Below are positions 38,195-46,016 of a stretch of 64,000 nucleotides of DNA, piece after piece. The stretch comes from JAGVIE01 sp964520905. GTDB lineage: Bacteria > Bacteroidota > Ignavibacteria > UBA10030 > SZUA-254. Position 1 is the first letter of the stretch, and every line of letters begins with the position of its first letter. Both the position numbers and the translations under genes were made by a program. The notes under the pieces are model-generated. The model searched no databases. It was not told the DNA's origin and saw only the letters and a list, made by a program, of their open reading frames with translations. Where the stretch lies: assembly GCA_964520905.1 (NCBI GenBank), contig CAZFQL010000016.1, positions 1-64,000 on the forward strand, read 5' to 3'.

Positions 38195-38914
38195 ATGTGC
38201 GGCAGATTTACTATAACAACGGACAGAGTAGAACTTGTCCTTGAACGATTCAAAGCTGAAGTAGCGCCCGGTTTTGATGGGTATAAACCCCGTTACAATG
38301 CCGCGCCGGGACAATCGGTTCCGGTTATCGTATCGAAAGATGGCAAGCGCTATCTTACGAATATGTTTTGGGGATTCATTACACCATGGGGAGAAAAAGA
38401 TGACAGTTCAAACACTTCTCAGGCAAACATAAGAGATGATACAATCGAGAGAAATAGATTCTTCAGGGAAAGATTGCTAACCAACAGATGCATCTTCGTC
38501 GCAGATGGATTTTATGAGTGGAAGAAACCAAAGGGTTACGAGAGTCTTGTAAGGGGCGAGAAATTACCAAAAGGCGTTAAGAAAATACCTTATCGAATCA
38601 CCATGAAAAATAAACAACCATTTGCGCTTGCCGGTTTATGGCGTTCGATTGAAGTAGAGGAGAAAAAGATTGTAACTGCGGGTATCATCACCACAAGTCC
38701 GAGCGAATTAATGAAACCAATTCATAATAGGATGCCGGTGATATTAAATGATAACGATTTAAAGCTCTGGCTTGAAACTGGTGTCAAAGATTTCGAAACA
38801 CTCTATGATTTGTTGGATCCATACCCGGGAAATGAGATGGACGCGTACATTGTATCGTATGCTGTAAATAACAGTAGGGATGATACACCGGCATGTATTG
38901 AGCCGGCAGAATAA
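38195..38914 (+). CDS. SOS response-associated peptidase (YedK/HMCES, SRAP)
   Basis: Binds abasic sites in single-stranded DNA covalently through the Cys exposed after Met removal. The protein starts MCGRFT, giving the catalytic Cys2, and has the family blocks YKPRYNAAPGQSVPVI, ANIRDDTIERNRFFRE, RCIFVADGFYEWKK (Glu) and IHNRMPVIL (His). 239 residues is a normal length. It stands alone after the sugar locus; the 56-bp gap before it shows no terminator. Confidence 0.93.
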   Translation: MCGRFTITTDRVELVLERFKAEVAPGFDGYKPRYNAAPGQSVPVIVSKDGKRYLTNMFWGFITPWGEKDDSSNTSQANIRDDTIERNRFFRERLLTNRCIFVADGFYEWKKPKGYESLVRGEKLPKGVKKIPYRITMKNKQPFALAGLWRSIEVEEKKIVTAGIITTSPSELMKPIHNRMPVILNDNDLKLWLETGVKDFETLYDLLDPYPGNEMDAYIVSYAVNNSRDDTPACIEPAE

Positions 38915-39073
38915 CTATGTACGACCTACTTTCAGGTGTGGTTTGACTTTGAAAGTGAGTTACAAATAGACCCGAGCTGTGATACAACATCGATTTTTGT
39001 CTCAGTGAGCAGACTATTAGCGTTAATCTCGTAGCATTTCATCTTAAATTGATAGAAAGGATAGATATTCCTC

Positions 39074-39102
39074 TTGCTACTCCCAAATATTTTTCTTATA
39101 TT
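39074..39102 (+). promoter_or_regulatory. promoter for tRNA-Lys/tRNA-Leu
   Basis: TTGCTA at 39074-39079, 17 bp, TATATT at 39097-39102; the tRNA-Lys gene starts 40 bp later. Confidence 0.6.
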
Positions 39103-39141
39103 TTTAAGCCCAAATAAAGCTAAATGCTATTATTTGGTTAG

Positions 39142-39214
39142 GAACCCGTAGCTCAGCTGGTAGAGCATCGCCCTTTTAAGGCGAGGGCCGTTGGTTCGAA
39201 TCCAACCGGGTTCA
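39142..39214 (+). tRNA. tRNA-Lys(UUU)
   Basis: A 73-nt cloverleaf with acceptor GAACCCG/CGGGTTC, D arm TAGCTCAGCTGGTAGAGC, anticodon arm TCGCC CTTTTAA GGCGA (anticodon TTT), T arm GTTGG TTCGAAT CCAAC, discriminator A. CCA is not encoded. Confidence 0.97.
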
Positions 39215-39262
39215 CGATAATCGCTTCATTTTTCATAAATAATTTGATTATTGCAATGTCCT

Positions 39263-39346
39263 GCGCGAGTGGTGGAACTGGCAGACACACCATCTTGAGG
39301 GGGTGGCGCCCGGAAGGGCATGCGAGTTCAAGTCTCGCCTCGCGCA
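39263..39346 (+). tRNA. tRNA-Leu(GAG)
   Basis: An 84-nt class II tRNA with acceptor GCGCGAG/CTCGCGC, anticodon arm CCATC TTGAGGG GGTGG (anticodon GAG), a variable arm with CGCCCGGAAGGGC, T arm GCGAG TTCAAGT CTCGC, discriminator A. CCA is not encoded. It lies 48 bp after tRNA-Lys. Confidence 0.95.
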
Positions 39347-39407
39347 CTGCAAATATCAAAAAATACTTGACTTTCTCCTTCTTCTTGCATATCTTCAATT
39401 AGTAATT

Positions 39408-39827
39408 ATGACTAAGAGGACATTACTTTACATATTTTTTGTTCTAATTTTATCAGGGATTCTTCTCGCCGATGTCATTAAATCCGGATTGATACAGGCA
39501 TCGAGCGATGGTAATAATGTTACCATCACGTGGGTAACTGAGAACGAGGCGAATGTTATCGGTTTTGAAGTTCTTAGAAGCACAAGTTACACAGGCGGAT
39601 TTGTTGCGATTTCTGATTTGATTACTCCGAAAGGTTCATCAACTTATGAGTTTGTCGATACGTGGGCATTCAGACGAACGACGACTGTTTATTATTACCG
39701 GATTAAAGTAAAATTTGCTGATAGCGAAAGCTACTTCCCGGCATTGAATGAAGCGCCTATTACAGTTTATCATAATGTATCCGGTGTTCGTCGTACATGG
39801 GGAAGCATCAAGGCGATGTTTCGGTAA
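39408..39827 (+). CDS. small exported FN3-like protein
   Basis: 139 residues from ATG 39408; the frame is open further upstream into tRNA-Leu, but MTKRTLLYIFFVLILSGILLAD is a clear signal peptide. The mature part is a single fibronectin type III-like domain (NNVTITWVTENEANVIGFEVLRS ... YYYRIKVKFAD). No sorting tail. Function unknown; a terminator follows. Confidence 0.75.
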   Translation: MTKRTLLYIFFVLILSGILLADVIKSGLIQASSDGNNVTITWVTENEANVIGFEVLRSTSYTGGFVAISDLITPKGSSTYEFVDTWAFRRTTTVYYYRIKVKFADSESYFPALNEAPITVYHNVSGVRRTWGSIKAMFR

Positions 39828-39857
39828 AAATATTTTTCATGAATATTATTTCATCTG

Positions 39858-39889
39858 AAGAGCGAAAAATTCAATCGCTCTTTTTTTAT
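39858..39889 (+). terminator. rho-independent terminator
   Basis: Perfect 8-bp stem AAGAGCGA/TCGCTCTT around AAAATTCAA, then a run of T. It ends the FN3-like gene. Confidence 0.88.
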
Positions 39890-39907
39890 TTACTCAATTA
39901 CTAAACA

Positions 39908-40501
39908 ATGATTGTTAAGAAAAAAATAATCCTCGCTTCCCGTTCCCCGCGCAGGCAAATTCTGCTGCGGCAAATCGGTTTGGAATTTATTGTTCAGGAG
40001 AGTGGAGTCGATGAGGATTTCGAGCACATCCAGGCTCCGCTCGATCATGTGAAGATACTTTCTCACCGAAAAGCTGTTGAAGTCGGGAAAAATATTGGGA
40101 ATGGTTTTGTTATCGGCGCAGATACGATTGTCGTGCTTGATGGAAAGATATTGGGAAAACCAGCCGACGAAAAAGACGCCATTACCATGCTTCATACACT
40201 AAGCGGAAGAACACACAAGGTATTTACCGGGTTTACGATACTGGATAGACCATCGAACGCGGCATTGACAGATTATGCAGTTACAGATGTTACGTTTCGA
40301 CGATTGACTAACGACGAAATTGAAGAATACGTCCTATCGGGATCACCCATGGATAAAGCCGGCGCTTATGGAATACAAGATGATTACGGGGCAGTCTTTG
40401 TTGAAAAAATCGATGGATGTTTTTATAATGTAGTTGGATTTCCATTGGCAAAGTTTTATCTTGCTATGCAACAATTTCAAGAATCATTAAGAGTTATGTA
40501 A
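39908..40501 (+). CDS. maf: Maf-family nucleoside triphosphate pyrophosphatase
   Basis: Hydrolyses non-canonical or pyrimidine NTPs such as dTTP/UTP to NMP plus pyrophosphate. The family start ILASRSPRRQILLRQIGLEF is present, with SHRKAVEVG, GADTIVVLDGKILGKPADEKDA and GSPMDKAGAYGIQDDYGAVFVEKIDG. 197 residues is normal. It is followed 10 bp later by the B12-binding protein gene. Confidence 0.93.
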   Translation: MIVKKKIILASRSPRRQILLRQIGLEFIVQESGVDEDFEHIQAPLDHVKILSHRKAVEVGKNIGNGFVIGADTIVVLDGKILGKPADEKDAITMLHTLSGRTHKVFTGFTILDRPSNAALTDYAVTDVTFRRLTNDEIEEYVLSGSPMDKAGAYGIQDDYGAVFVEKIDGCFYNVVGFPLAKFYLAMQQFQESLRVM

Positions 40502-40510
40502 GGAACTGCT

Positions 40511-40918
40511 ATGGACAGAAAAATCAGAGTATTAGTTGCAAAAGTCGGACTTGACGGTCACGATCGTGGTGCAAAAGTCATTGCCGCCGCCCTTAGGGAT
40601 TCTGGTATGGAAGTAATTTATACAGGTCTCCGGAAGACACCGGAGATGGTTGTTGAAGCGGCTCTTCAAGAGGATGTCAATGCAATAGGTGTCAGCATAT
40701 TAAGCGGCGCACATATGACGATATTCCCTCGCATACTCGATTTAATGAAAGATAAGGGACTTAAAGATGTATTACTCTTCGGAGGTGGAATAATACCGGA
40801 TCAGGATATCCAAGTATTAAAGAAAAAAGGAGTCGGAGAATTATTCACACCTGGCGCATCGACAATAGACATCGTTGCATACGTAAAGAATTGGGTGACA
40901 ATGAATATTCGGGATTAA
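40511..40918 (+). CDS. B12-binding subunit of methylmalonyl-CoA-type mutase
   Basis: A 135-residue stand-alone cobalamin-binding domain: RVLVAKVGLDGHDRGAKVIA holds the lower-ligand His of the DxHxxG motif, followed by the expected SxLxxAH segment (GVSILSGAHM) and GG block (LLFGGGIIP). Such small subunits pair with a separately encoded catalytic subunit of methylmalonyl-CoA mutase or isobutyryl-CoA mutase; that partner is not in this window. AAGGA precedes the start. It is convergent with the polymerase gene, only 10 bp away. Confidence 0.9.
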   Translation: MDRKIRVLVAKVGLDGHDRGAKVIAAALRDSGMEVIYTGLRKTPEMVVEAALQEDVNAIGVSILSGAHMTIFPRILDLMKDKGLKDVLLFGGGIIPDQDIQVLKKKGVGELFTPGASTIDIVAYVKNWVTMNIRD

Positions 40919-40928
40919 AATTTATAAC

Positions 40929-43301
40929 TTAACTCTCCTCATCAAGCCAGATTTTCGGCTCGACTTGTATTTGTTCTGTTTCTTCGTCGATGTCTTTTGG
41001 TTCTTCTTCTATCTGAGTTGTTTGGATTTGTATGCCTTCAGGTGAGAATCCGAAAAGGTCATCAATAGAAAACAATGCGTGATAATCTTGTTCAGAAAAT
41101 AGTAATGCAAATCTTTTAGCAAATTCTTCTAATCGTTTCAGGTAATAGCCGACATTCTCATCCCGGAAATTTTTATCCCAGTCAATGGCGGGTTTATAGT
41201 TATCAAATCCTTTGATGTTTGTATCATCACCTGTAATGTAATACGATAATTTGTCTCCTTGTTTCCAATTCATCCCCGAGTTGATTGCTACTTCATAGCT
41301 TACCGCGCGATACCGATCACCCCGATTAACGGATTGTGTGTAATCATCGTAGGTATCTCGGAGAATTTCTGTGCGGGCAAAATCCTGGATGCTCAGTTTG
41401 CGCTCGACAATTGCTTTCCTGCAGTCGATGTAATTATCGTGGACAGCGGTAAAATTTAGATTCATTATGGCTGAAATGCACTGCGTAATGATTTCGCGGC
41501 CGAATCTCTCGATATTTCTCGGTATAAGGGATGACCCTTTTATTGTCACCTTACCGTCATATCCTAAAAGCACGTAGTTATTCTTTTTATAACTCAGCAT
41601 TCTTTTATATCTATCATTCATCTGCAAAATTATTCCCGAAGGAAGACATCTGGAAATATTCTTTAACAATTCCTTTTCCTTTGTTTCACTATTGACAGCT
41701 ACAGGAGGGACAAAACATATACTGTTGGAATCAATCTCGATCACTTTGCCATTCAAAGAGGTTATTGCAGACATAAGTTGACGAAGCATATCTTGCCTTG
41801 CCTCTCCAATAGTCCGTGCGGCTTTGTAATCGTTAAAAAGTGCACGGCTGTTCCCAATATATGCATAGAATGAATTTATCAAGACCTTAAGCCCTATTTC
41901 AGTTGCTTCACGAGAGGAATTAGAATACGCGTTGCTTGATGTTGTTACTTCTCTTTTTAGATCACTTAGATGATCCGTTAAACCGTTCAATATTTTCGGG
42001 AATGCACCGAGTGTGTCATTCTTCAGTACAATATTATGTGCTAATATGATTGATGGGTAGATTGATTCTATATCGAGATCGATTATCGGTCCAAGTAGAC
42101 CTCTGTAAAATATTTCTGAACCCCCAATCTGAGGTTGAGATCCGATTTCCGGACGGGGAATAGAATGCTTTTGCCGGATATATTCACGGAGTAATAAAGA
42201 TTCTATTTTTGTGTAAGAATTCAGACGTGTAACGGTCGCATAATTAAACGGCAACATTTGAGTTTGGTGGAAATAAGCCGGTGATAGATAATCACTGAGT
42301 ATGCGGATCTCGCGTACATCATCGATACAAGATTGGACAAGATTATCGGGTTCGTTGTCCCAGTACCAGCTTACACGATCCGGTGAGATATATAAGCGAT
42401 CGACTTTTGAAATACCGAAATGTTTTGCTGCATGTTCTAGATTATAATTGTCTAATTCGTGTTTCGTTGAATCGTACGATTGTAATAATGTGGCAGTATC
42501 GATAACGTGTCTGCCAACGATCTCATATGGAACGTAATCTGCCGCTCGTTCTCCATATACGGGACGCGCCTCAGAGTGACGAGGAATTACGCCGTCTCTA
42601 CCAATATTGAATTCCAAGCCGTAATTGTCACATCTTGTCATCAAATAGTGAATATGTTTATCGATGCTATTATGTCCTTCAATAACGTCCGCATCTTTTT
42701 CCTGCAATACTTTAATCAGATCGAGAAGCATTTCTTTCTCTGATTTTCTCTTTCCAGTAATCTGATATTCCCATCCATGATTATCGGACAATGCAATTGC
42801 AACGATGCGATCTTCCTCGCGGTTTGGATTGCTGATTTTGAAACCGTGCTTTACATAGGTTTTAATGCTAAGCTGAATTCGGTGCAGTTCGTCGAACTTC
42901 ATTCCTTTGAAAAGTGTACGGCCGCTTTGCTTCAAGAACTGGGCAACCGGATCGGTGCGGACACGAAGAACCGGCATCTCGGTATATGAATCTATTTTCT
43001 GCGGCGCGTTTTCATTATAACGCTCCAAACAATGACGGATTGCATCCCACATATCCAACCAACCGTTAAATACGCATAGATAACGGTAGTAGTTCTCTCC
43101 TGTGAGTTCCTTAATCCAATGCTTCTTTGGGTAATCGCTTATGTACTTCTGATTCGATAGAAAGAAAAAAGGGAAAAACTCTATTTCATTAGAGATAATT
43201 CCCTCTGGATTTCTGATGAACATTTTTACCGTGCGTTCGCTCGCTGGATGTACGGCTACAATTTTTTCTTCTTGATTAGCACCGTATATTAGTTGGTTCA
43301 T
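40929..43301 (-). CDS. family B DNA polymerase-like, active sites degraded
   Basis: 790 residues from ATG 43301 (a GTG sits one codon upstream). Fold signatures of family B polymerases are clear: motif A IIDLDIESIYPSII (Asp kept), motif B LKVLINSFYAYIGN, and motif C at EIDSNSICFV. In motif C the usual DTD is DSN, so one metal-site Asp is Asn. In the exonuclease domain, Exo I (normally DIET) reads SIKT near residue 146, Exo II (normally YNxxxFD) reads HNSIDKH near 211, and only the Exo III Asp (SCIDDV) is kept. It is therefore predicted to lack proofreading and perhaps synthesis. It is the last gene of a leftward operon after nfeD and slipin. Alignments are by eye. Confidence 0.85.
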   Translation of the reverse strand: MNQLIYGANQEEKIVAVHPASERTVKMFIRNPEGIISNEIEFFPFFFLSNQKYISDYPKKHWIKELTGENYYRYLCVFNGWLDMWDAIRHCLERYNENAPQKIDSYTEMPVLRVRTDPVAQFLKQSGRTLFKGMKFDELHRIQLSIKTYVKHGFKISNPNREEDRIVAIALSDNHGWEYQITGKRKSEKEMLLDLIKVLQEKDADVIEGHNSIDKHIHYLMTRCDNYGLEFNIGRDGVIPRHSEARPVYGERAADYVPYEIVGRHVIDTATLLQSYDSTKHELDNYNLEHAAKHFGISKVDRLYISPDRVSWYWDNEPDNLVQSCIDDVREIRILSDYLSPAYFHQTQMLPFNYATVTRLNSYTKIESLLLREYIRQKHSIPRPEIGSQPQIGGSEIFYRGLLGPIIDLDIESIYPSIILAHNIVLKNDTLGAFPKILNGLTDHLSDLKREVTTSSNAYSNSSREATEIGLKVLINSFYAYIGNSRALFNDYKAARTIGEARQDMLRQLMSAITSLNGKVIEIDSNSICFVPPVAVNSETKEKELLKNISRCLPSGIILQMNDRYKRMLSYKKNNYVLLGYDGKVTIKGSSLIPRNIERFGREIITQCISAIMNLNFTAVHDNYIDCRKAIVERKLSIQDFARTEILRDTYDDYTQSVNRGDRYRAVSYEVAINSGMNWKQGDKLSYYITGDDTNIKGFDNYKPAIDWDKNFRDENVGYYLKRLEEFAKRFALLFSEQDYHALFSIDDLFGFSPEGIQIQTTQIEEEPKDIDEETEQIQVEPKIWLDEES

Positions 43302-43313
43302 CACATTGTAATA

Positions 43314-44075
43314 TCACTTTTTTCTTGCACGCTCTAGGAACGGCTCAATAATGTCCATAGGCAAGGGGAATATGATCGTAGAATTTTTATCAGCGCCGAT
43401 TTCAGTGAGAGTCTGCAAATATCTTAATTGTAATGCAATAGGTGTTTCACTGATGATCCTCGCAGCATCTGAAAGTTTTTGGCTTGCTTGAAATTCGCCT
43501 TCAGCATGAACAACTTTTGCCCTGCGTTCACGCTCGGCTTCTGCCTGCTTTGCCATTGCGCGCTGCATTTCAATCGGAAGATCTATTTGCTTGACTTCAA
43601 CATTGGATACTTTAATACCCCACGGTTCGGTGTGTTCATCGATAATTTGTTGAAGCATACGATTTATTTTATCACGCTGTGCGAGAAGCTCATCAAGCTC
43701 TGATTGTCCTAAAATGCTCCTGAGGGTCGTTTGTGAAAGCTGCGAGGTAGCAAACAGGAAGTTCTCGACTTCCACTATGGCTTTTTCCGGTTGCACGACG
43801 CGGAAATACAAAACCGCATTAACCTTTATTGAAACGTTATCTTTAGTAATAACGTCTTGTGGTGGAACATCTAAAACAACAGTCCGCAAACTTACTTTCA
43901 CCATACGATCGACAAGCGGGATAAGGAAGATGATACCCGGACCTTTAGTAGCAATAAGTCTGCCTAATCGAAATATCACTCCGCGTTCATATTCACGCAA
44001 AACTCGGATTGCGTTTGAGAGAATGATGATACCAAATATTATTACCATTGTAAAAAATATCGATACAGTTTCCAT
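43314..44075 (-). CDS. slipin, stomatin/SPFH-family membrane protein
   Basis: An N-terminal transmembrane segment is followed by an SPFH/band 7 domain (REYERGVIFRLGRLIATKGPGI, LDVPPQDVITKDNVSI, EPWGIKVSNVEVKQIDLP) and a short C-terminal coil. Start taken at ATG 44075 behind GGAGGA; an upstream TTG at 44087 would consume that site. 253 residues fits the slipin family. Slipins are typically encoded with NfeD proteases, as here (18 bp gap), and scaffold membrane microdomains. Confidence 0.93.
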   Translation of the reverse strand: METVSIFFTMVIIFGIIILSNAIRVLREYERGVIFRLGRLIATKGPGIIFLIPLVDRMVKVSLRTVVLDVPPQDVITKDNVSIKVNAVLYFRVVQPEKAIVEVENFLFATSQLSQTTLRSILGQSELDELLAQRDKINRMLQQIIDEHTEPWGIKVSNVEVKQIDLPIEMQRAMAKQAEAERERRAKVVHAEGEFQASQKLSDAARIISETPIALQLRYLQTLTEIGADKNSTIIFPLPMDIIEPFLERARKK

Positions 44076-44093
44076 GGATTCCTCCAAATTGGT

Positions 44094-45407
44094 TTATGAT
44101 TCTGATTTTCTGACTTTTAATTTAAGATTAACAATCGATTCAACTTTAACTTTTACGCCTTTCTTTAGGTTTCCATCAAGACTTGTCGCATTCCAGGTCT
44201 CTCCATGTACTTTTACTGTTCCCTCTGGGCGGAGGTCTTGACTAACCTCACCGATTTCACCGATGATTCCTTGCACACCTGTTGTCGGCTTGCGTTTTTG
44301 CGCTTTAATTCCCATACCGATAGCAAATGCGAAGAATGCAACTGTTATCAATATAGTTATTGCGATAACTTCCCATGATATGAAAACAAACTCTAACATC
44401 GAATCAGTTTGAATTAGCATAATCGACCCCAAAGCTAAGGAAATAACACCGCCTATGGTTAAAAGTCCATGGCTTACGATTTTAATTTCCAAAAGAAAGA
44501 GAACAATTGCAAATAGAATCAAAGCCAAGCCGGCATAGTTAATCGGTAGGGTATGCATTGAATAAAATGCAAGTACGAGACAGATAAATCCGACAATACC
44601 GGGAAGAATAGCTCCGGGATTATATAGTTCGAACATCAATCCATAAATACCAAGCATCATTAGGATATATGCAATATTTGGATCACTAAGGATACCGAGA
44701 ATTTTTTGCTGGAATGTTTTTTCTATGTTTGTAATATTCGCATCTTTAGTATGAAGAATTCGTTTCCCTGAAGCTGTTTCGATTTCTCGATTGTCTATTA
44801 TCTCAAGCAAAGATTTTAAGTTAGTTGCAATTGTATCTATAACATTTTCTTTGAGCGCTTCAGTTTCGGTGATGGATATACTTTTGCGGACTGCATCTTC
44901 AGCCCACCGGATGTTACGATGACGCTTCTCGCTGATTGTACGTATGAAAGCGGCGGCGTCATTGGTCGCTTTTTCCAGCATGATAGAATCTTTTTGTTCG
45001 CCGATTGTAACTGGATGAGCGGCGCCGATATTTGTCCCGGGTGACATCACTGCTATATGAGCCGCAAGTGTGATAAAAACTCCAGCCGATGCTGCTTGCG
45101 AACCAGCGGGTGAGACATAGACAATAATCGGTATGGGAGAATTCAAAAATTCCGAAACGATTACACGAGTTGATTTCAATAATCCGCCCGGTGTATTAAG
45201 TGAAACGACAAGACATTGTGCGTTTGCTTCCTCAGCTTTTTTAATGCTTTCATGGATGAAATCCGATGAAGCCGGGTTTATAGCGCCATCAATTGAAATA
45301 ACGTAAACGATGTTACTCTGTGCGTTGATATTAGATGGAGCGAGGAAAAGAAAAAGAATAACCCGGAGGTGAAAATATTTTCGAATTTGTTTTGAGAAGA
45401 AGAGCAT
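44094..45407 (-). CDS. nfeD: NfeD-family membrane serine protease
   Basis: Long NfeD (1b type): signal peptide (to about residue 29), a ClpP-like protease domain with the Ser in GSQAASAGVF and the block SPGTNIGAAHPV, a set of transmembrane helices (about 225-365), and a C-terminal OB-fold NfeD domain ending at GVKVKVESIVNLKLKV. 437 residues is normal. It is the first gene of the NfeD-slipin-polymerase operon and is known in other organisms to cleave stomatin-family partners. Confidence 0.93.
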   Translation of the reverse strand: MLFFSKQIRKYFHLRVILFLFLAPSNINAQSNIVYVISIDGAINPASSDFIHESIKKAEEANAQCLVVSLNTPGGLLKSTRVIVSEFLNSPIPIIVYVSPAGSQAASAGVFITLAAHIAVMSPGTNIGAAHPVTIGEQKDSIMLEKATNDAAAFIRTISEKRHRNIRWAEDAVRKSISITETEALKENVIDTIATNLKSLLEIIDNREIETASGKRILHTKDANITNIEKTFQQKILGILSDPNIAYILMMLGIYGLMFELYNPGAILPGIVGFICLVLAFYSMHTLPINYAGLALILFAIVLFLLEIKIVSHGLLTIGGVISLALGSIMLIQTDSMLEFVFISWEVIAITILITVAFFAFAIGMGIKAQKRKPTTGVQGIIGEIGEVSQDLRPEGTVKVHGETWNATSLDGNLKKGVKVKVESIVNLKLKVRKSES

Positions 45408-45540
45408 AAAAATAATAGCTTTATTCGATCTCAGTAAAAGGTATGTAATAATATTTCGGTTTCATTGTACACGTAACGAGTGTTTTGTTGAGAAACCGGA
45501 TACTGCATTTAAGTACAATTTAATAAAAAGCATAATTACA

Positions 45541-45849
45541 CTAAACAGCGGAAAGGGTGGGATTCTCCGCCAGAGGCGGATCAGCCTTCGGCTGAGAACC
45601 CATGTTCCGCTTTTTACAATACTCATCAAGATATTTTCTTCCTTGCCCGGATTTTAAAAAGATTTCTCTTTTCCTTGCAGAATATTTATCCGCGTATGTC
45701 TCACGATAAATAATTGTCCAGGGAGTACCTGATTTAGTAAAATGTGTTTTACCTGTATTATGTTCTTTGAGACGTTTATCTATATTTTCGGTAAAACCAA
45801 TATAACGCTTATTAAGCTTGTTGCTCCATAAAACGTAAACATGATACAT
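45541..45849 (-). CDS. stand-alone GIY-YIG nuclease, tRNA-Ser cassette
   Basis: 102 residues. The GIY-YIG core is intact: MYHVYVLWSNKLNKRYIGFT (GIY and YIG blocks), the Arg in DKRLKEHN and the Glu in ARKREIFLKS. The start codon lies only 1 nt after the 3' base of tRNA-Ser(GGA) on the same strand, leaving no room for a ribosome-binding site outside the tRNA. The last ~20 residues (NMGSQPKADPPLAENPTLSAV) are encoded by a second copy of the tRNA-Ser 3' end and a 30-bp palindromic insert within it. Such small proteins are often annotated as UvrC-like, but this layout suggests a homing-type endonuclease. The function is inferred. Confidence 0.85.
   Translation of the reverse strand: MYHVYVLWSNKLNKRYIGFTENIDKRLKEHNTGKTHFTKSGTPWTIIYRETYADKYSARKREIFLKSGQGRKYLDEYCKKRNMGSQPKADPPLAENPTLSAV
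45548..45613 (-). pseudogene. duplicated tRNA-Ser(GGA) 3' end, interrupted
   Basis: 36 tRNA-derived bases from the variable arm to the 3' end, with 3 mismatches to the real tRNA-Ser at 45850-45885; the terminal 18 bases (45548-45565) are identical to 45850-45867. Between TTC and GAATCC of the T loop a 30-bp palindromic insert (45566-45595) splits the copy. Confidence 0.88.
45566..45595. repeat. double palindrome inserted in the tRNA-Ser copy
   Basis: Two adjacent perfect 15-bp hairpins: TCCGCC-AGA-GGCGGA and TCAGCC-TTC-GGCTGA. At 30 bp it keeps the nuclease reading frame open. Removing it restores a continuous tRNA 3' end. Confidence 0.9.
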
Positions 45850-45850
45850 G

Positions 45851-45938
45851 CGGAAAGGGTGGGATTCGAACCCACGGACCGCTTTAGACGGTCACACACT
45901 TTCCAGGCGTGCCAATTCAACCGCTCTTGCACCTTTCC
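45851..45938 (-). tRNA. tRNA-Ser(GGA)
   Basis: An 88-nt class II tRNA: acceptor GGAAAGG/CCTTTCC, anticodon arm CACGC CTGGAAA GTGTG (anticodon GGA), long variable arm with GACCGTCTAAAGCGGTC, T arm GTGGG TTCGAAT CCCAC, discriminator G. CCA is not encoded. The GIY-YIG gene starts 2 nt beyond its 3' base. Confidence 0.95.
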
Positions 45939-45954
45939 GTTCACTGTTGTGAAA

Positions 45955-45985
45955 CAAATATAGGGGAATTTCTTTAAAAAGCAAA
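45955..45985 (-). promoter_or_regulatory. Bacteroidota-type promoter for tRNA-Ser/GIY-YIG
   Basis: On the minus strand: TTTG, exactly 19 bp, TATATTTG, matching the -33/-7 consensus TTTG-N19-TAnnTTTG. It lies 17 bp before the 5' end of tRNA-Ser and should drive tRNA and nuclease together. Confidence 0.75.
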
Positions 45986-46016
45986 ACGCTCAGGTCGGGG
46001 GCTTACTTGAGCGTTT
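45984..46016. other. 9-bp hairpin overlapping the promoter
   Basis: AAACGCTCA (45984-45992) and TGAGCGTTT (46008-46016) form a perfect stem. It looks like a terminator, but no gene reads into it, and it touches the -33 box of the tRNA-Ser promoter. Confidence 0.5.

Noticed and set aside
39153..39398. Minus-strand reading frame across tRNA-Lys and tRNA-Leu
   Set aside because: It is an antisense reading of two tRNA genes and has no independent support.
43302..43304. GTG start for the polymerase one codon before the ATG
   Set aside because: Both are possible; ATG 43301 is preferred by default because no ribosome-binding site distinguishes them.
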